A stretch of DNA of 64,000 bases, from NCBI RefSeq assembly GCF_900188255.1, contig NZ_FZNS01000002.1:434001-498000 (forward strand), read 5' to 3'. The DNA comes from Hymenobacter mucosus. GTDB lineage: Bacteria; Bacteroidota; Bacteroidia; Cytophagales; Hymenobacteraceae. Made by a program: the position numbers and the translations under genes. Below, piece by piece: positions 36,351 to 44,639 of this stretch (position 1 is its first letter; the number at the start of each line of letters is the position of its first letter). A model generated the notes under the pieces. That model was given only the letters and a program-made list of their open reading frames with translations. It made no database searches and was not told the origin of the DNA.

Positions 36351-37292
36351 CTACAACGCCACGTTGCGCTCCTGACGGATATCGTTGAGGATCTGCTGCC
36401 CACCGTGGGCTAGCACGCTTTCCGCAATACGAACACCTAAGTCTTCGGCCTGGTCCGCTGAGGCCGTTTGCTGCTCATCAATGAACTGCTGACCATCAAG
36501 GCTAATCAGCCCGCCGTGCAGATGCACCTCCTGCCCATTGGAGCTTAGCGTGGCCAGAGCAAACGATGGAATACTGCAGCCGCCTTCCATCGTGCGCAGG
36601 AAAGCCCGTTCGGCCCGCAAGCATACGTTAGTAGCTGGGTGGTTGAGAATACGCTCCAGTTCGCTCTTAAGAGTTGGGTCTAAGTTGCGGGCACTTTCAA
36701 TAGCTACGCTCCCCTGGCCAGTAGCTGGGATATATTGCGTCTCCGGCAACACGTACCGGATAAGATTATCATATTCCATCCGGTGTACTCCCGCATAGGC
36801 CAAGACTAGCGCATGATACTGGCCTTCCTCCAACTTGCGGAGGCGAGTTTGGAGGTTTCCGCGGGCCTCGGCCGTAGTAGCATGGGGCAGGAAGCGCCTC
36901 AGCATGGCCTTGCGGCGGGTGCTGCTAGTGCCCAGCACAAGGTCTGGACGCTGCAAATCAAGGTTGGGGTCGAAGCTGACGATTACGTCGTTTACTTGCT
37001 CACGCTCCAAAAAAGCCAGCAACTCTAGATCAGCCGGGATAGTACTCTGCACGTCCTTGGCGCTGTGCACAGCAATATCAATGTAGCCCGTGCGGAGGCT
37101 TTCTTCCAGCTCTTCCGTGAACACGCCCTTAGCTCCAATTTTGTCTAGGGAACGGTCTAGGACTAGGTCGCCGGTAGTGGTGATGATAACTATTTCTGTG
37201 GCGAGGCCAGCAGCGTTGAGGCGGTCGGCAACGTGGTGCGCCTGCCACAGCGCCAGCTTGCTACCGCGCGTTCCAATGCGAATTGTTTTCAA
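36351..37292 (-). CDS. hemC: Hydroxymethylbilane synthase (porphobilinogen deaminase)
   Basis: Joins four porphobilinogen units into hydroxymethylbilane in haem synthesis. The 313-residue product has IGTRGSKLALWQ at the N terminus, HSAKDV (about 78-83), the substrate-binding GTSSTRRKAML (about 122-132), and EGGCSIP, whose Cys carries the dipyrromethane cofactor. Length is typical. It is monocistronic here, with its own -7 element and a shared terminator. Confidence 0.96.
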   Translation of the reverse strand: MKTIRIGTRGSKLALWQAHHVADRLNAAGLATEIVIITTTGDLVLDRSLDKIGAKGVFTEELEESLRTGYIDIAVHSAKDVQSTIPADLELLAFLEREQVNDVIVSFDPNLDLQRPDLVLGTSSTRRKAMLRRFLPHATTAEARGNLQTRLRKLEEGQYHALVLAYAGVHRMEYDNLIRYVLPETQYIPATGQGSVAIESARNLDPTLKSELERILNHPATNVCLRAERAFLRTMEGGCSIPSFALATLSSNGQEVHLHGGLISLDGQQFIDEQQTASADQAEDLGVRIAESVLAHGGQQILNDIRQERNVAL

Positions 37293-37413
37293 AGCAGAAA
37301 AATAAAAAGCACAATCTGAAAAAGAGCCGCTTTCTTTAAGCTGCTCCCGGCTCTCAACCGCTTTCCGCTTACCTCAGCGAAAAGAGAAGTACATCCTGGC
37401 TAAAGGCCTTTGC

Positions 37414-37421
37414 AAAGATAC
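37414..37421 (-). promoter_or_regulatory. Candidate -7 element of hemC
   Basis: On the minus strand it reads TATCTTTG, an exact TAnnTTTG match, about 120 nt before the hemC start. No well-spaced -33 element is seen. Confidence 0.45.
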
Positions 37422-37510
37422 GGCGCCCACCCAGCAAGGTAGTTACTATACCAAGTTTAGCACTTGCTATATCAATTTAGCAAGTTGTATTTTATGCGTA
37501 ATTAGCGTAT

Positions 37511-38647
37511 TTAGGCCGTTTTTAGAAGTTCTGCCACCCGCAGACACGTGTCCACGAAAACCATGCGGGGGTTAGCATTGCGCTCTACATGGTAGTGCGC
37601 TTCGTTCAGCTCCTTTGTAATAGGCTCTGCGTTGCGGGGTGTAACGAAGCGGCTAAACCCTTGCACAAATTGCTGCTCGTTAGCGGCCAAATGAGGCACT
37701 AGTTTCGCATCGAGTCCGAAAAGGAGCACCTTGCGCAATAGCACCAGCGCGTACTGTAACAGCTCCTTCTGATTTTCCCGACCCAGCTTCTGAAAATCGT
37801 CGCTGATGGCGAGCATCTCCCCTACGTTGTTGCTGTAGCATAGTCGCATCCACTTTACAAAGAAGGTAAAGTAGTCGTGGTCGGCACTGTTGCTGGCTTG
37901 CGCCACTAGGGCAGTGCCAGGGTTACCTTCGGCTAGCTGGGCCAGCTGCCGAGCTTTCACCTCCGGGATCTGATGCGTATCGCGTAGCCACGCGAGCAGA
38001 TCTTCTTCAGGTAAGGGCCGAACCACTACTGGCTGCACGCGGCTAATGATAGTAGGCAATAGCTGCTCAGGAGCATTGCTCACCAGCAGAAATACCGTAG
38101 CGGGTGGTGGCTCTTCCAGCAGCTTCAATACAGCATTGGCCGCTGAAGGATGCATCAACTCTGGCAACCAAATAATTACGATTTTGAACTGTGCCTCGAA
38201 TGCCTTCAAGGAAACGAGCCGCAGCAGTTGCAGACTTTCTTCCTTGGATATGCTCCCCTGCTTGTTGTCGGCCCCAATGTGCTGCATCCAGTCGTTGAGC
38301 CCCTGGTACGGATTCTCCAACACGAAGGTGCGCCACTCGGCTGCAAACTTGCTGCTGACGGCATCTTTAGGTACAGCCTTCGTGGTCGTAACGGGTAGGA
38401 TGAAGTTGAGGTCAGGATGAATGAGCTTGTCAATTTTCTGACAACTCGGACAGTGCCCGCAGGAGTCAGCATCCGTGGCCGAGCGGGTTTCGCAGTTCAG
38501 GAAGGTAGCGTAGGCCAGGGCAAGAGCCAGGGCTGCCGAACCTTCGGCCCCACGAAACAGCTGGGCATGCGCCACATGCTGTCGTTGCACACTCCCAATA
38601 AGAAGCTGCTTAACTTGCTGCTGACCCGGTATTTCTGAGAAACGCAT
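37511..38647 (-). CDS. holB: DNA polymerase III subunit delta'
   Basis: Part of the clamp loader that places the sliding clamp on DNA. The 378-residue product has an AAA+ fold with a degenerate P-loop region (RGAEGSAALALA, about 32-43), as expected for the non-hydrolysing delta' subunit. A zinc module contains CGHCPSC (about 63-69). Further features are VIIWLPELMHPSAANAVLKLLEEPP and SRVQP. The C-terminal domain is helical. DnaX shares these motifs but has a full Walker A, which is absent here. Confidence 0.9.
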   Translation of the reverse strand: MRFSEIPGQQQVKQLLIGSVQRQHVAHAQLFRGAEGSAALALALAYATFLNCETRSATDADSCGHCPSCQKIDKLIHPDLNFILPVTTTKAVPKDAVSSKFAAEWRTFVLENPYQGLNDWMQHIGADNKQGSISKEESLQLLRLVSLKAFEAQFKIVIIWLPELMHPSAANAVLKLLEEPPPATVFLLVSNAPEQLLPTIISRVQPVVVRPLPEEDLLAWLRDTHQIPEVKARQLAQLAEGNPGTALVAQASNSADHDYFTFFVKWMRLCYSNNVGEMLAISDDFQKLGRENQKELLQYALVLLRKVLLFGLDAKLVPHLAANEQQFVQGFSRFVTPRNAEPITKELNEAHYHVERNANPRMVFVDTCLRVAELLKTA

Positions 38648-38757
38648 TTGTTAAAAAAGAAACTACAAACTGCTCCTGATGGCTCTCTATCACTAGCCTC
38701 ACCGTTTAGTAGGCTTGCAAAGAATAGCGCCTAGAAACTGGTTGGCTTACCCGGCGC

Positions 38758-39996
38758 TTACAACTCTATGCCTGCCTGTGGAGCAGCCGGTGTGCTTTTC
38801 TCCCACACGCGGTCTTTGGCAGTAACCTCGTACACGTGCTGCATAATAGCTTGCTCAGTAGCATCATACGAAAGCTGACGACGCGCCATTACGCGTTCTG
38901 CTACTTCCGCCACTTTGGGCAGTTTGAAGGTTTCAAAACCTGCCGCTCCGCCCCAGCTAAAGCTCGGAATGAAGGTGCGCGGGAAGCCAGCCCCGAAAAT
39001 ATTGGCTCCCACGCCTACCACCGTGCCGGTATTAAACATGGTATTGATGCCGCACTTGCTATGGTCGCCCATCATCAGCCCGCAAAACTGCTGGCCCGTG
39101 TTGACGAAACGACCTGCCGAGTGGCTCCAAATTTTAACGGGCGCGTAGTTATTCTTCAGGTTAGAAGTGTTTGTATCGGCGCCCAAATTGCACCACTCCC
39201 CTATCACAGAGTTGCCCAGGTAGCCATCGTGGCCTTTGTTGGAGTAGCCCAGCACAATGCTGTTGCCTACCTCGCCACCTACTTTAGAGTAGGGCCCTAC
39301 GGTGTTGTCGCCGCGCATTTTGGCCCCCGCGTTGATGTGCGAGCCTTCGCAAAGCGCCAAGGGTCCGCTGATAATAGCGCCTTCATGCACCTGGGAGTTT
39401 TTACCCAGGTAGATTGGGCCGTTCTCGGCATTGAGAATAGCAGCCCGGATTTTCACGCCGGGCTCAATGAAGATATCCTCCGGCGCGTACACGATAGTGT
39501 GCACATCCCCCACCGGCGCCGACTGCCGACCACGGGTGAGCAAGTCAAAGTCGCGGCGGATTTCGGCTCCGTTACGCAAGAATAAATGCCACACGGCCTG
39601 AATGACCGTAGCGGGCTCCGCTACCTCATGGGTGCGTTGGAAACCATCCTGAATCAGTTCGGCTACCTGGGTGGCGTCGGCGAGGTGAGCTGCCACCAGG
39701 GTTTCCTCGTCAAACAGGGCTTCACCCGGCGCTAGTGCCTGTACCTGTTTCGTTAGCACATCATCGGGGCACACGGCTCCGTTGATGAGCAGCGCAGCGC
39801 CTTGGGTATTGCCAGCCGGAAATTTGGCTTGCAAGTACGCCTCCGTCAGATACCCTACCTCTGCTACTCCCAAGCGGTGCTGCCATTTCTCAGCCAGAGT
39901 AAGAATGCCACAACGTAGTGCAGCCACGGGCCGCGTGAAGGTGAAGGGCAACAGTTGGGGCCGAATGGCCGGATCATCAAAAAGCAGAACGCGCAT
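38758..39996 (-). CDS. GlmU-like putative sugar nucleotidyltransferase
   Basis: A 412-residue protein with an N-terminal nucleotidyltransferase-like region that opens MRVLLFDDPAIRPQLLPFTFTRP. It lacks a canonical GGxGTR loop. The C-terminal half is a left-handed beta helix of hexapeptide repeats (for example ILNAENGPIYLGKNSQVHEG, GNSVIGEWCNLGADTNTSNL). Bacteroidota proteins of this kind are annotated as GlmU-family. True GlmU makes UDP-GlcNAc, but the degenerate N-terminal loop leaves activity uncertain. It appears monocistronic. Confidence 0.82.
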   Translation of the reverse strand: MRVLLFDDPAIRPQLLPFTFTRPVAALRCGILTLAEKWQHRLGVAEVGYLTEAYLQAKFPAGNTQGAALLINGAVCPDDVLTKQVQALAPGEALFDEETLVAAHLADATQVAELIQDGFQRTHEVAEPATVIQAVWHLFLRNGAEIRRDFDLLTRGRQSAPVGDVHTIVYAPEDIFIEPGVKIRAAILNAENGPIYLGKNSQVHEGAIISGPLALCEGSHINAGAKMRGDNTVGPYSKVGGEVGNSIVLGYSNKGHDGYLGNSVIGEWCNLGADTNTSNLKNNYAPVKIWSHSAGRFVNTGQQFCGLMMGDHSKCGINTMFNTGTVVGVGANIFGAGFPRTFIPSFSWGGAAGFETFKLPKVAEVAERVMARRQLSYDATEQAIMQHVYEVTAKDRVWEKSTPAAPQAGIEL

Positions 39997-40060
39997 AGGT
40001 ACAAAAAACTTAAAGTGGGCGGGATACAGGCCCGGCGCTGGTTTTTAGCTAGTGCAAGTA

Positions 40061-40096
40061 TAAAAAAACTCCCGCCAGGCGAGCCAGCGGGAGTTT
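40061..40096 (-). terminator. Rho-independent terminator of rpmE2
   Basis: AAACTCCCGC and GCGGGAGTTT pair around an 11-nt loop. On the minus strand the stem is followed by seven T, 49 nt after the rpmE2 stop. Confidence 0.85.
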
Positions 40097-40144
40097 CTAT
40101 TCGCTCATGCCACGTGCCTTTGAAAAAGCACCTGCCACGGGAAA

Positions 40145-40393
40145 TTACTTCTTCTTGTTGTAGCGGTTCATGAACTTCTCTACGCGGCCAGCCGTGTCGA
40201 GGAGCACGTTTTTGCCAGTGTAGAAGGGGTGCGACTCGCTGCTAACTTCCACCTTGATAACGGGGTAAGTCTTGCCGTCTTCCATCGTGATGGTCTCGTT
40301 CGAGTTCATGGTCGAACGGGTCAGGAATTTGAAGCCGCTAGAAGTGTCTTGAAACACAACTTCGCGATACTCGGGGTGGATGTCTTTTTTCAT
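40145..40393 (-). CDS. rpmE2: 50S ribosomal protein bL31, type B
   Basis: An 82-residue ribosomal protein starting [16 protein letters not shown]. It lacks the zinc-binding cysteines of type A L31 and carries the type B features, including [28 protein letters not shown] at 40393 is preferred over upstream in-frame starts because homologues begin there and a strong promoter lies 50 nt upstream. Confidence 0.96.
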   Translation of the reverse strand: MKKDIHPEYREVVFQDTSSGFKFLTRSTMNSNETITMEDGKTYPVIKVEVSSESHPFYTGKNVLLDTAGRVEKFMNRYNKKK

Positions 40394-40445
40394 GGTCGTA
40401 ATGCCGTTTGTACCTGAGTGCCTGCCGATTTTGCGGAAGGGACTG

Positions 40446-40475
40446 CAAAAGTACATGTTACGTTCGGATTTCAAA
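40446..40475 (-). promoter_or_regulatory. Promoter of rpmE2
   Basis: On the minus strand: TTTG at 40475-40472, an 18-nt spacer and TACTTTTG at 40453-40446. Both Bacteroidota elements match at near-ideal spacing. Confidence 0.65.
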
Positions 40476-40537
40476 AGCATACCATTACTTTTCCGTTACG
40501 TCCGAGCCCGCTCGGAACCTGGGTAGTCAGAATTGGT

Positions 40538-40545
40538 TATGTTTG
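40538..40545 (+). promoter_or_regulatory. Candidate -7 element for the gene at 40593
   Basis: TATGTTTG matches TAnnTTTG, about 50 nt before the likely start. It overlaps codons of a possible longer frame, which argues for the shorter protein. Confidence 0.4.
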
Positions 40546-40592
40546 GCAGCTACTACCGTATTGACAACTGTTACTACTACACGCATCTGCCT

Positions 40593-40988
40593 ATGTATCA
40601 TCGTATGTTCACGCTCTCATTTGTGCTGTTGGTTGGTTCTGTTGGAGGGCGTGGTTCCGATGCTACCTCGTTTCAAGCAGCTTATGATGATGCCGCCGTG
40701 CGGGTGGAATGGGAAGTAAGCAGCGAAATCGGCATTCAGAAGTACGAGCTAGCGCGCAAAGCTTCCAACGAAGCTGAGTACAGCCACCTCGCGGCTATTG
40801 AGCCCAATGCTCAGCACCGCTACCAGTTTATCGATCAGGAGATCAACCAAGAGATAAGTAGCTCGTCGGTTACTTATCGCCTCACCATCTGTAATACGGC
40901 GGGCGGCCAGCGTTACCAAACTACCTTTACCCCTATGCCAGGCGCCATGCAACGCTCCTGGGACACGATAAAATCGATGTTTCGGTAG
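40593..40988 (+). CDS. Small exported protein with a fibronectin-like domain
   Basis: A 131-residue product with a hydrophobic N-terminal signal (about 5-19, FTLSFVLLVGSVGG). It is followed by a beta-rich domain whose VRVEWEVSSEIGIQKYELAR stretch is typical of fibronectin type III-like modules next to T9SS domains in Bacteroidota. No sorting domain follows; the chain ends with a basic amphipathic helix (QRSWDTIKSMFR). The start could also be ATG at 40605. Function is unknown. Confidence 0.7.
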   Translation: MYHRMFTLSFVLLVGSVGGRGSDATSFQAAYDDAAVRVEWEVSSEIGIQKYELARKASNEAEYSHLAAIEPNAQHRYQFIDQEINQEISSSSVTYRLTICNTAGGQRYQTTFTPMPGAMQRSWDTIKSMFR

Positions 40989-41127
40989 GTGGGCGCGGAC
41001 GGGCAAAAGCTGATTTATTCGTTGTTTTGTTTCTCGCCGGCTCGACCGGCTTTTTTATGTCGTGCAGATGACAGAACCGTAGCTTGTATAGCTTCTGTCA
41101 CCTTACTGCTTCATTTTCTTTACCGCT

Positions 41128-41712
41128 ATGCGTCTTTGCTTCGCTTCTAACAATGCCCACAAGCTGGATGAAATCCGGCCGTTGCTACCAGACTTCGTTG
41201 AGCTGCTGAGCCTGGCGGATATCGGCTGCCAGGAAGAGTTGCCCGAAACGCAGGAAACTCTGGAAGGTAATGCCCGCCAAAAGGCCCAGTACGTGTGGGA
41301 CCACTACGGCGTGGCCTGCTTTGCCGATGACACCGGCCTTGAAGTGGCAGCACTAGACGGGGCGCCCGGCGTGTACTCAGCGCGCTATGCTGGTCCCCAG
41401 CGCCTAGCTGCCGATAATGTGCAGAAGCTCCTGCAAGAGTTGGCGGAACATGAGGACCGCTCGGCTCAGTTCCGAACGGTAGTGGCCTTGGTGCTACCAA
41501 CTGGCGCGGTGCACACCTTCGCGGGCTCGGTAGCAGGCATGATTACGGAGGAAGTGCGCGGATTGGATGGCTTTGGCTATGACCCCGTTTTTCAGCCTTT
41601 AGAAGGCGACGGCCGCACTTTCGCGGAGATGACTCTGGCAGAAAAAAACGGCATTAGCCACCGCAGCCGGGCCGTGACGGAGCTAGTTGCGTTCCTCAAC
41701 CAAGTGCAGTAA
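41128..41712 (+). CDS. rdgB: RdgB/HAM1-family XTP/dITP diphosphatase
   Basis: Removes non-canonical purine nucleotides (dITP, XTP) from the pool. The 194-residue product has CFASNNAHKLDEIRPLL (residues 3-19), the catalytic DDTGLEVAALDGAPGVYSAR (about 67-86), GFGYDPVF (about 148-155) and SHRSRA near the end. Length is standard. It lies 103 nt upstream of udk on the same strand, though udk has its own promoter element. Confidence 0.96.
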   Translation: MRLCFASNNAHKLDEIRPLLPDFVELLSLADIGCQEELPETQETLEGNARQKAQYVWDHYGVACFADDTGLEVAALDGAPGVYSARYAGPQRLAADNVQKLLQELAEHEDRSAQFRTVVALVLPTGAVHTFAGSVAGMITEEVRGLDGFGYDPVFQPLEGDGRTFAEMTLAEKNGISHRSRAVTELVAFLNQVQ

Positions 41713-41768
41713 TATCCTCTGAAGGAGCTGCCTTTCCTGATTTCTGTTCTTCTCCGCTTCAAACTTCT

Positions 41769-41776
41769 TACTTTTG
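41769..41776 (+). promoter_or_regulatory. -7 element of udk
   Basis: TACTTTTG matches TAnnTTTG and lies 39 nt before the udk ATG. Confidence 0.5.
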
Positions 41777-41815
41777 CAGGGTTGGCCCCGCCGGTACGGG
41801 CCTATTCCCCCCTCC

Positions 41816-42445
41816 ATGCAACACCCTTTCATCGTCGGTATCACGGGCGGCAGCGCCTCCGGTAAAACCACCTTTCTGCGCCGGCTGCTGGCCTCGTTTC
41901 CCGAAGAAGAAATCTGCCTGATTTCCCAGGACAACTACTACCACCCGCGCGAAATTCAGCAGGTAGATTCCCAGGGCGTCACGAATTTCGACTTGCCCTC
42001 TAGCATTGATTCGCAGGCGTACGCGGCCGATGTACTTCGCATCAGCCAAGGCCTAGAGGTGCGCCGTCAGGAATACACGTTCAACAACCCCAACGTGAAG
42101 CCTGCGGAACTCGTGTTTCGGCCTGCGCCTATTGTCGTGGTAGAAGGCATCTTCGTGTTCTACTTCGAAGAAGTGGCCAAGCTGCTCGACCTGAAGGTTT
42201 ACATTGATGCCCGGGAGCACGTGAAGCTACAGCGCCGCATTGTGCGCGACCGGGACGAGCGGGGCTATGACCTGGAGGATGTGCTCTACCGCTACACCAA
42301 CCACGTAGCGCCTACCTACGAGAAGTACATCAAACCCTTTAAGCACGACGCCGACATTATCATTCCCAACAACCGGCATTTCGACCAGGGCTTGGATGTA
42401 CTAGTGGGTTACTTGAAAGGCAAGATTCACTCCAGCACTATATAA
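41816..42445 (+). CDS. udk: Uridine kinase
   Basis: Phosphorylates uridine and cytidine in pyrimidine salvage. From ATG at 41816 the 209-residue product begins MQHPFIVGITGGSASGKTTF, with the P-loop at 9-17. It also shows SQDNYYHPR (about 36-44), NFDLPSSID, VVVEGIFVF and RRIVRDRDERG. An in-frame TTG further upstream adds residues not seen in the family. Confidence 0.95.
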   Translation: MQHPFIVGITGGSASGKTTFLRRLLASFPEEEICLISQDNYYHPREIQQVDSQGVTNFDLPSSIDSQAYAADVLRISQGLEVRRQEYTFNNPNVKPAELVFRPAPIVVVEGIFVFYFEEVAKLLDLKVYIDAREHVKLQRRIVRDRDERGYDLEDVLYRYTNHVAPTYEKYIKPFKHDADIIIPNNRHFDQGLDVLVGYLKGKIHSSTI

Positions 42446-42460
42446 GTACTACCCGAATAA

Positions 42461-42510
42461 AAAGCACAAAAGCCTCGCTGCCCTATCCGGCACCGAGGCT
42501 TTTGTGCTTT
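42461..42510. terminator. Bidirectional terminator
   Basis: Perfect 17-nt arms (AAAGCACAAAAGCCTCG and its complement) enclose a 16-nt loop between udk and the convergent gene at 42521. Confidence 0.85.
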
Positions 42511-42520
42511 CTGGCCTATG

Positions 42521-43552
42521 TTACATCACCCAAAGTGGCTGCTTAGGCTGAATAACCTTCTGCTTCTTTAAGTACTGCGCGGCAGCAGACAGTTTCGCCC
42601 GGTCATGCACATTAATAAGAATCAGTGGCCCGGTTGTACTGGTCAGGCTAAGAACAAAGTCCTGCTCCGGCCGCAGGCGCTGCTTGCTTAGGCTAGGCCA
42701 ATTTTTCTGCAAATAGCGCAACGTAGCGGCGTGCTCCTGGGTGATAATTATGATCGGCAGATACACTCCCTCTTTGGCCGTAGCCAGTGTTTTATCCTTG
42801 TTTAGGATGGGAGTTGACGTGAGGGTATAGGTACTGCGAAATGCGTCACGGAAGGGTTGCAGCACTGGTGCCGCCGGGTCGGTATCGGTCCAGTACAGTG
42901 CTTTGCGGAACAGGTTTACGTACTCGGTGGCAGCATATGGGAAAGTAGCATCGAAGGTGGCGACTACTTGCCGCACAAATACGCTATCTATAGTGCGGCC
43001 ATTGGCAATGTAGCTTTCTACTTGCGGATAAATGGCTTTGGCATACCGATCATTGTAGTCGTCGTGGTACCACTCGCCACTTTCTGTTTGGCCGGCCTGC
43101 TGCTTGTAAATCCATTCGCCGGCAGCAGTAGCCAGGCCTTCTTCCATCAAAGAGTAGGCATAGCGCCAAGCAGGTGAGCCGCTGTACTGGTACCACCGCT
43201 CCATTTGCTGCTGCAACTCCTGCCGCTGCTGCATAGAAAGCGAGTGGCTCATTTCGTGAAACATGACGGTGCTGCCCGACACGAAATCGGTGGAAGCGGG
43301 GTGGCAGTCGAGTAGCACGATGTTGCTGGCTACCGTGGCGGAGTTGGTGAATGTAGTAGCGGGCCCAGGCAATGGGCTTAGCAGAATGCGGTACGGCACT
43401 TCATTCGGCCAGCTGCTGCCGTAAAAGGTGCGCAGCCGGGTAAAGTGCTTGAGCAGTTGTTTTTGGTTGAGGTAGGCTTGGTAAGCCTCTCGCTCCTGAG
43501 TTAGCTGAGTTTGGTAGGGATACCAGAGCAGCTCCTCAAAGGCACGGCTCAA
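42521..43552 (-). CDS. C-terminal part of a split HExxH metallopeptidase-like protein
   Basis: This 343-residue frame carries a zinc-protease motif HEMSH (residues 99-103), with a possible third ligand in MEEGLATAAG (Glu137 or 138), as in gluzincins. The family is not one I can name; it resembles DUF4932-type Bacteroidota proteins. It has no signal peptide of its own and would have to start at a TTG. The upstream fragment ends in the same reading frame two codons earlier, at a TAG (43556-43558). The two are therefore probably one exported protein of about 484 residues, interrupted by a nonsense codon. Confidence 0.7.
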   Translation of the reverse strand: MSRAFEELLWYPYQTQLTQEREAYQAYLNQKQLLKHFTRLRTFYGSSWPNEVPYRILLSPLPGPATTFTNSATVASNIVLLDCHPASTDFVSGSTVMFHEMSHSLSMQQRQELQQQMERWYQYSGSPAWRYAYSLMEEGLATAAGEWIYKQQAGQTESGEWYHDDYNDRYAKAIYPQVESYIANGRTIDSVFVRQVVATFDATFPYAATEYVNLFRKALYWTDTDPAAPVLQPFRDAFRSTYTLTSTPILNKDKTLATAKEGVYLPIIIITQEHAATLRYLQKNWPSLSKQRLRPEQDFVLSLTSTTGPLILINVHDRAKLSAAAQYLKKQKVIQPKQPLWVM

Positions 43553-43555
43553 TGC

Positions 43556-43978
43556 CTAATAAACCTGACCAAGCTCAACCAAGGTTTGGTTGGGCATGAG
43601 CCCAACGGCGCGCTGCTGCAAATCCGGGAGGTCTTTCGCATCGGCGGCGCACTTGATAAAGAGGTTCCAACTGCTGCCCGATGAGCCCAGACGGTCGGCA
43701 GGGTAGTCGGGCCATTGAAAATCTACCTCGCGGGGGAGCTGCTGGTAGCGCCGGATAGCGGCCTGCGCTGCTGGCGTATTGAAAGCACTTTGCTCAAACT
43801 GCTGCCGCACGCCCCGGTAGCCTTTGCCACCGGCCACAACTTCTACGTAGCGCACGAGGCTCAGAATCCGGTTTACTTCTACCGATGCTTGGATGGTAGC
43901 AGGCTGACTTACGGCCGGATGTAGCACCGAAAATGTCAGCACCATAAATAACAGACACGATATAAAGCGGCCACTCAT
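43556..43978 (-). CDS. N-terminal part of the split HExxH protein, with signal peptide
   Basis: A 140-residue fragment starting at ATG 43978. A signal peptide covers about residues 1-25 (FISCLLFMVLTFSVLHPAVSQ). The mature region (ASVEVNRILSLVRYVEVV) resembles the N-terminal part of Bacteroidota zinc-peptidase-like proteins. It ends with ELGQVY at the TAG, and the reading frame continues without shift into the peptidase part. CAG, coding Gln, is one change away from TAG. On its own it would be a short exported protein without the catalytic motif. Confidence 0.65.
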   Translation of the reverse strand: MSGRFISCLLFMVLTFSVLHPAVSQPATIQASVEVNRILSLVRYVEVVAGGKGYRGVRQQFEQSAFNTPAAQAAIRRYQQLPREVDFQWPDYPADRLGSSGSSWNLFIKCAADAKDLPDLQQRAVGLMPNQTLVELGQVY

Positions 43979-44050
43979 AGGGGTATAGGCATATAGTTGG
44001 TTGTAAAGTGCGAAAAAACAACTGCCTTGCTTTATCTCCTCGGTGGATAC

Positions 44051-44082
44051 TTTGCGCCGGGCAAGGCAAAAAGGTATATTTG
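44051..44082 (+). promoter_or_regulatory. Promoter of the gene at 44104
   Basis: TTTG at 44051-44054, a 20-nt spacer and TATATTTG at 44075-44082 match the Bacteroidota consensus in both elements. The GTG start lies 21 nt after. Confidence 0.65.
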
Positions 44083-44099
44083 TAGCTCTTACCCTCAAA
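44069..44099 (-). promoter_or_regulatory. Opposing promoter of the split HExxH gene
   Basis: On the minus strand: TTTG at 44099-44096, a 19-nt spacer and TACCTTTT at 44076-44069 (last base off consensus). It interleaves with the promoter on the other strand, so the two may compete. Confidence 0.45.
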
Positions 44100-44103
44100 C
44101 TCG

Positions 44104-44472
44104 GTGCACCTCCTACCCACCTTTTTACTCCGCTTGCGTTTCGCGCTGCTCACAGCTACTATGCTGTTTGTGCTGTCGCTGAACCACCAAGCTGTGGCTA
44201 CGCTGCGGGTGGTGCCGGTGGGTAAGGGCACGCGGGTAGACGCTGCCCCCCGGGCGGCAGTAGTAAAGCAGCGCGTAAATCTCGAAGCCACTTCGCCGCT
44301 AGGGCTTTTCCTGGCCCCAGCGGTGGATGCGTGGCTACCGCTCCCAACACCAGTGGTCGGGCTTGGCTGGTTGCCAGTACGCCTGGCGCAACTTGCTCCC
44401 CGGCCCTGCGCTATTCCGGATTTATTCCGCACGCGGCTGCTCGTAGCTGCTTTATCGCCGCACGCCCCGTAG
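44104..44472 (+). CDS. Small hydrophobic hypothetical protein (122 aa)
   Basis: Starting at GTG 44104, the product has an N-terminal hydrophobic segment (about 8-27, LLRLRFALLTATMLFVLSL), which is a signal or anchor. A Pro- and Leu-rich region with few charged residues follows. I do not recognise a family. The well-placed promoter 21 nt upstream and the open frame support it as real. The secDF start follows 168 nt later with no clear terminator between, so read-through is possible. Confidence 0.55.
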   Translation: MHLLPTFLLRLRFALLTATMLFVLSLNHQAVATLRVVPVGKGTRVDAAPRAAVVKQRVNLEATSPLGLFLAPAVDAWLPLPTPVVGLGWLPVRLAQLAPRPCAIPDLFRTRLLVAALSPHAP

Positions 44473-44521
44473 TGCCCAGGTTGCCCTGCAACCAATTGAC
44501 TGCCTGCACTTTTTCTTAGAA

Positions 44522-44544
44522 ATCGGCGTTCAGTTGTCGCCGAT
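44522..44544 (+). promoter_or_regulatory. Small hairpin ahead of secDF
   Basis: ATCGGCG and CGCCGAT pair around a 9-nt loop. With no T run it is not a typical terminator and could be a leader structure of secDF. Confidence 0.25.
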
Positions 44545-44639
44545 ATTACTCTGACTATTGCGTGGCGCAGCTGCTCCAGCAGCTCGCAGTACACTGGCTA
44601 CTGCATCCTTTCCAACCCAGCACATCAATTATTTACTCA

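Noticed and set aside
38836-39585. Plus-strand frame of 249 residues inside the GlmU-like gene
   Set aside because: Antisense shadow; the minus frame has the hexapeptide beta-helix pattern.
43794-44594. Minus-strand frame of 266 residues across the split HExxH gene and its promoter
   Set aside because: Runs through two promoters and has Arg/Ser/Gly-rich composition unlike a folded protein.
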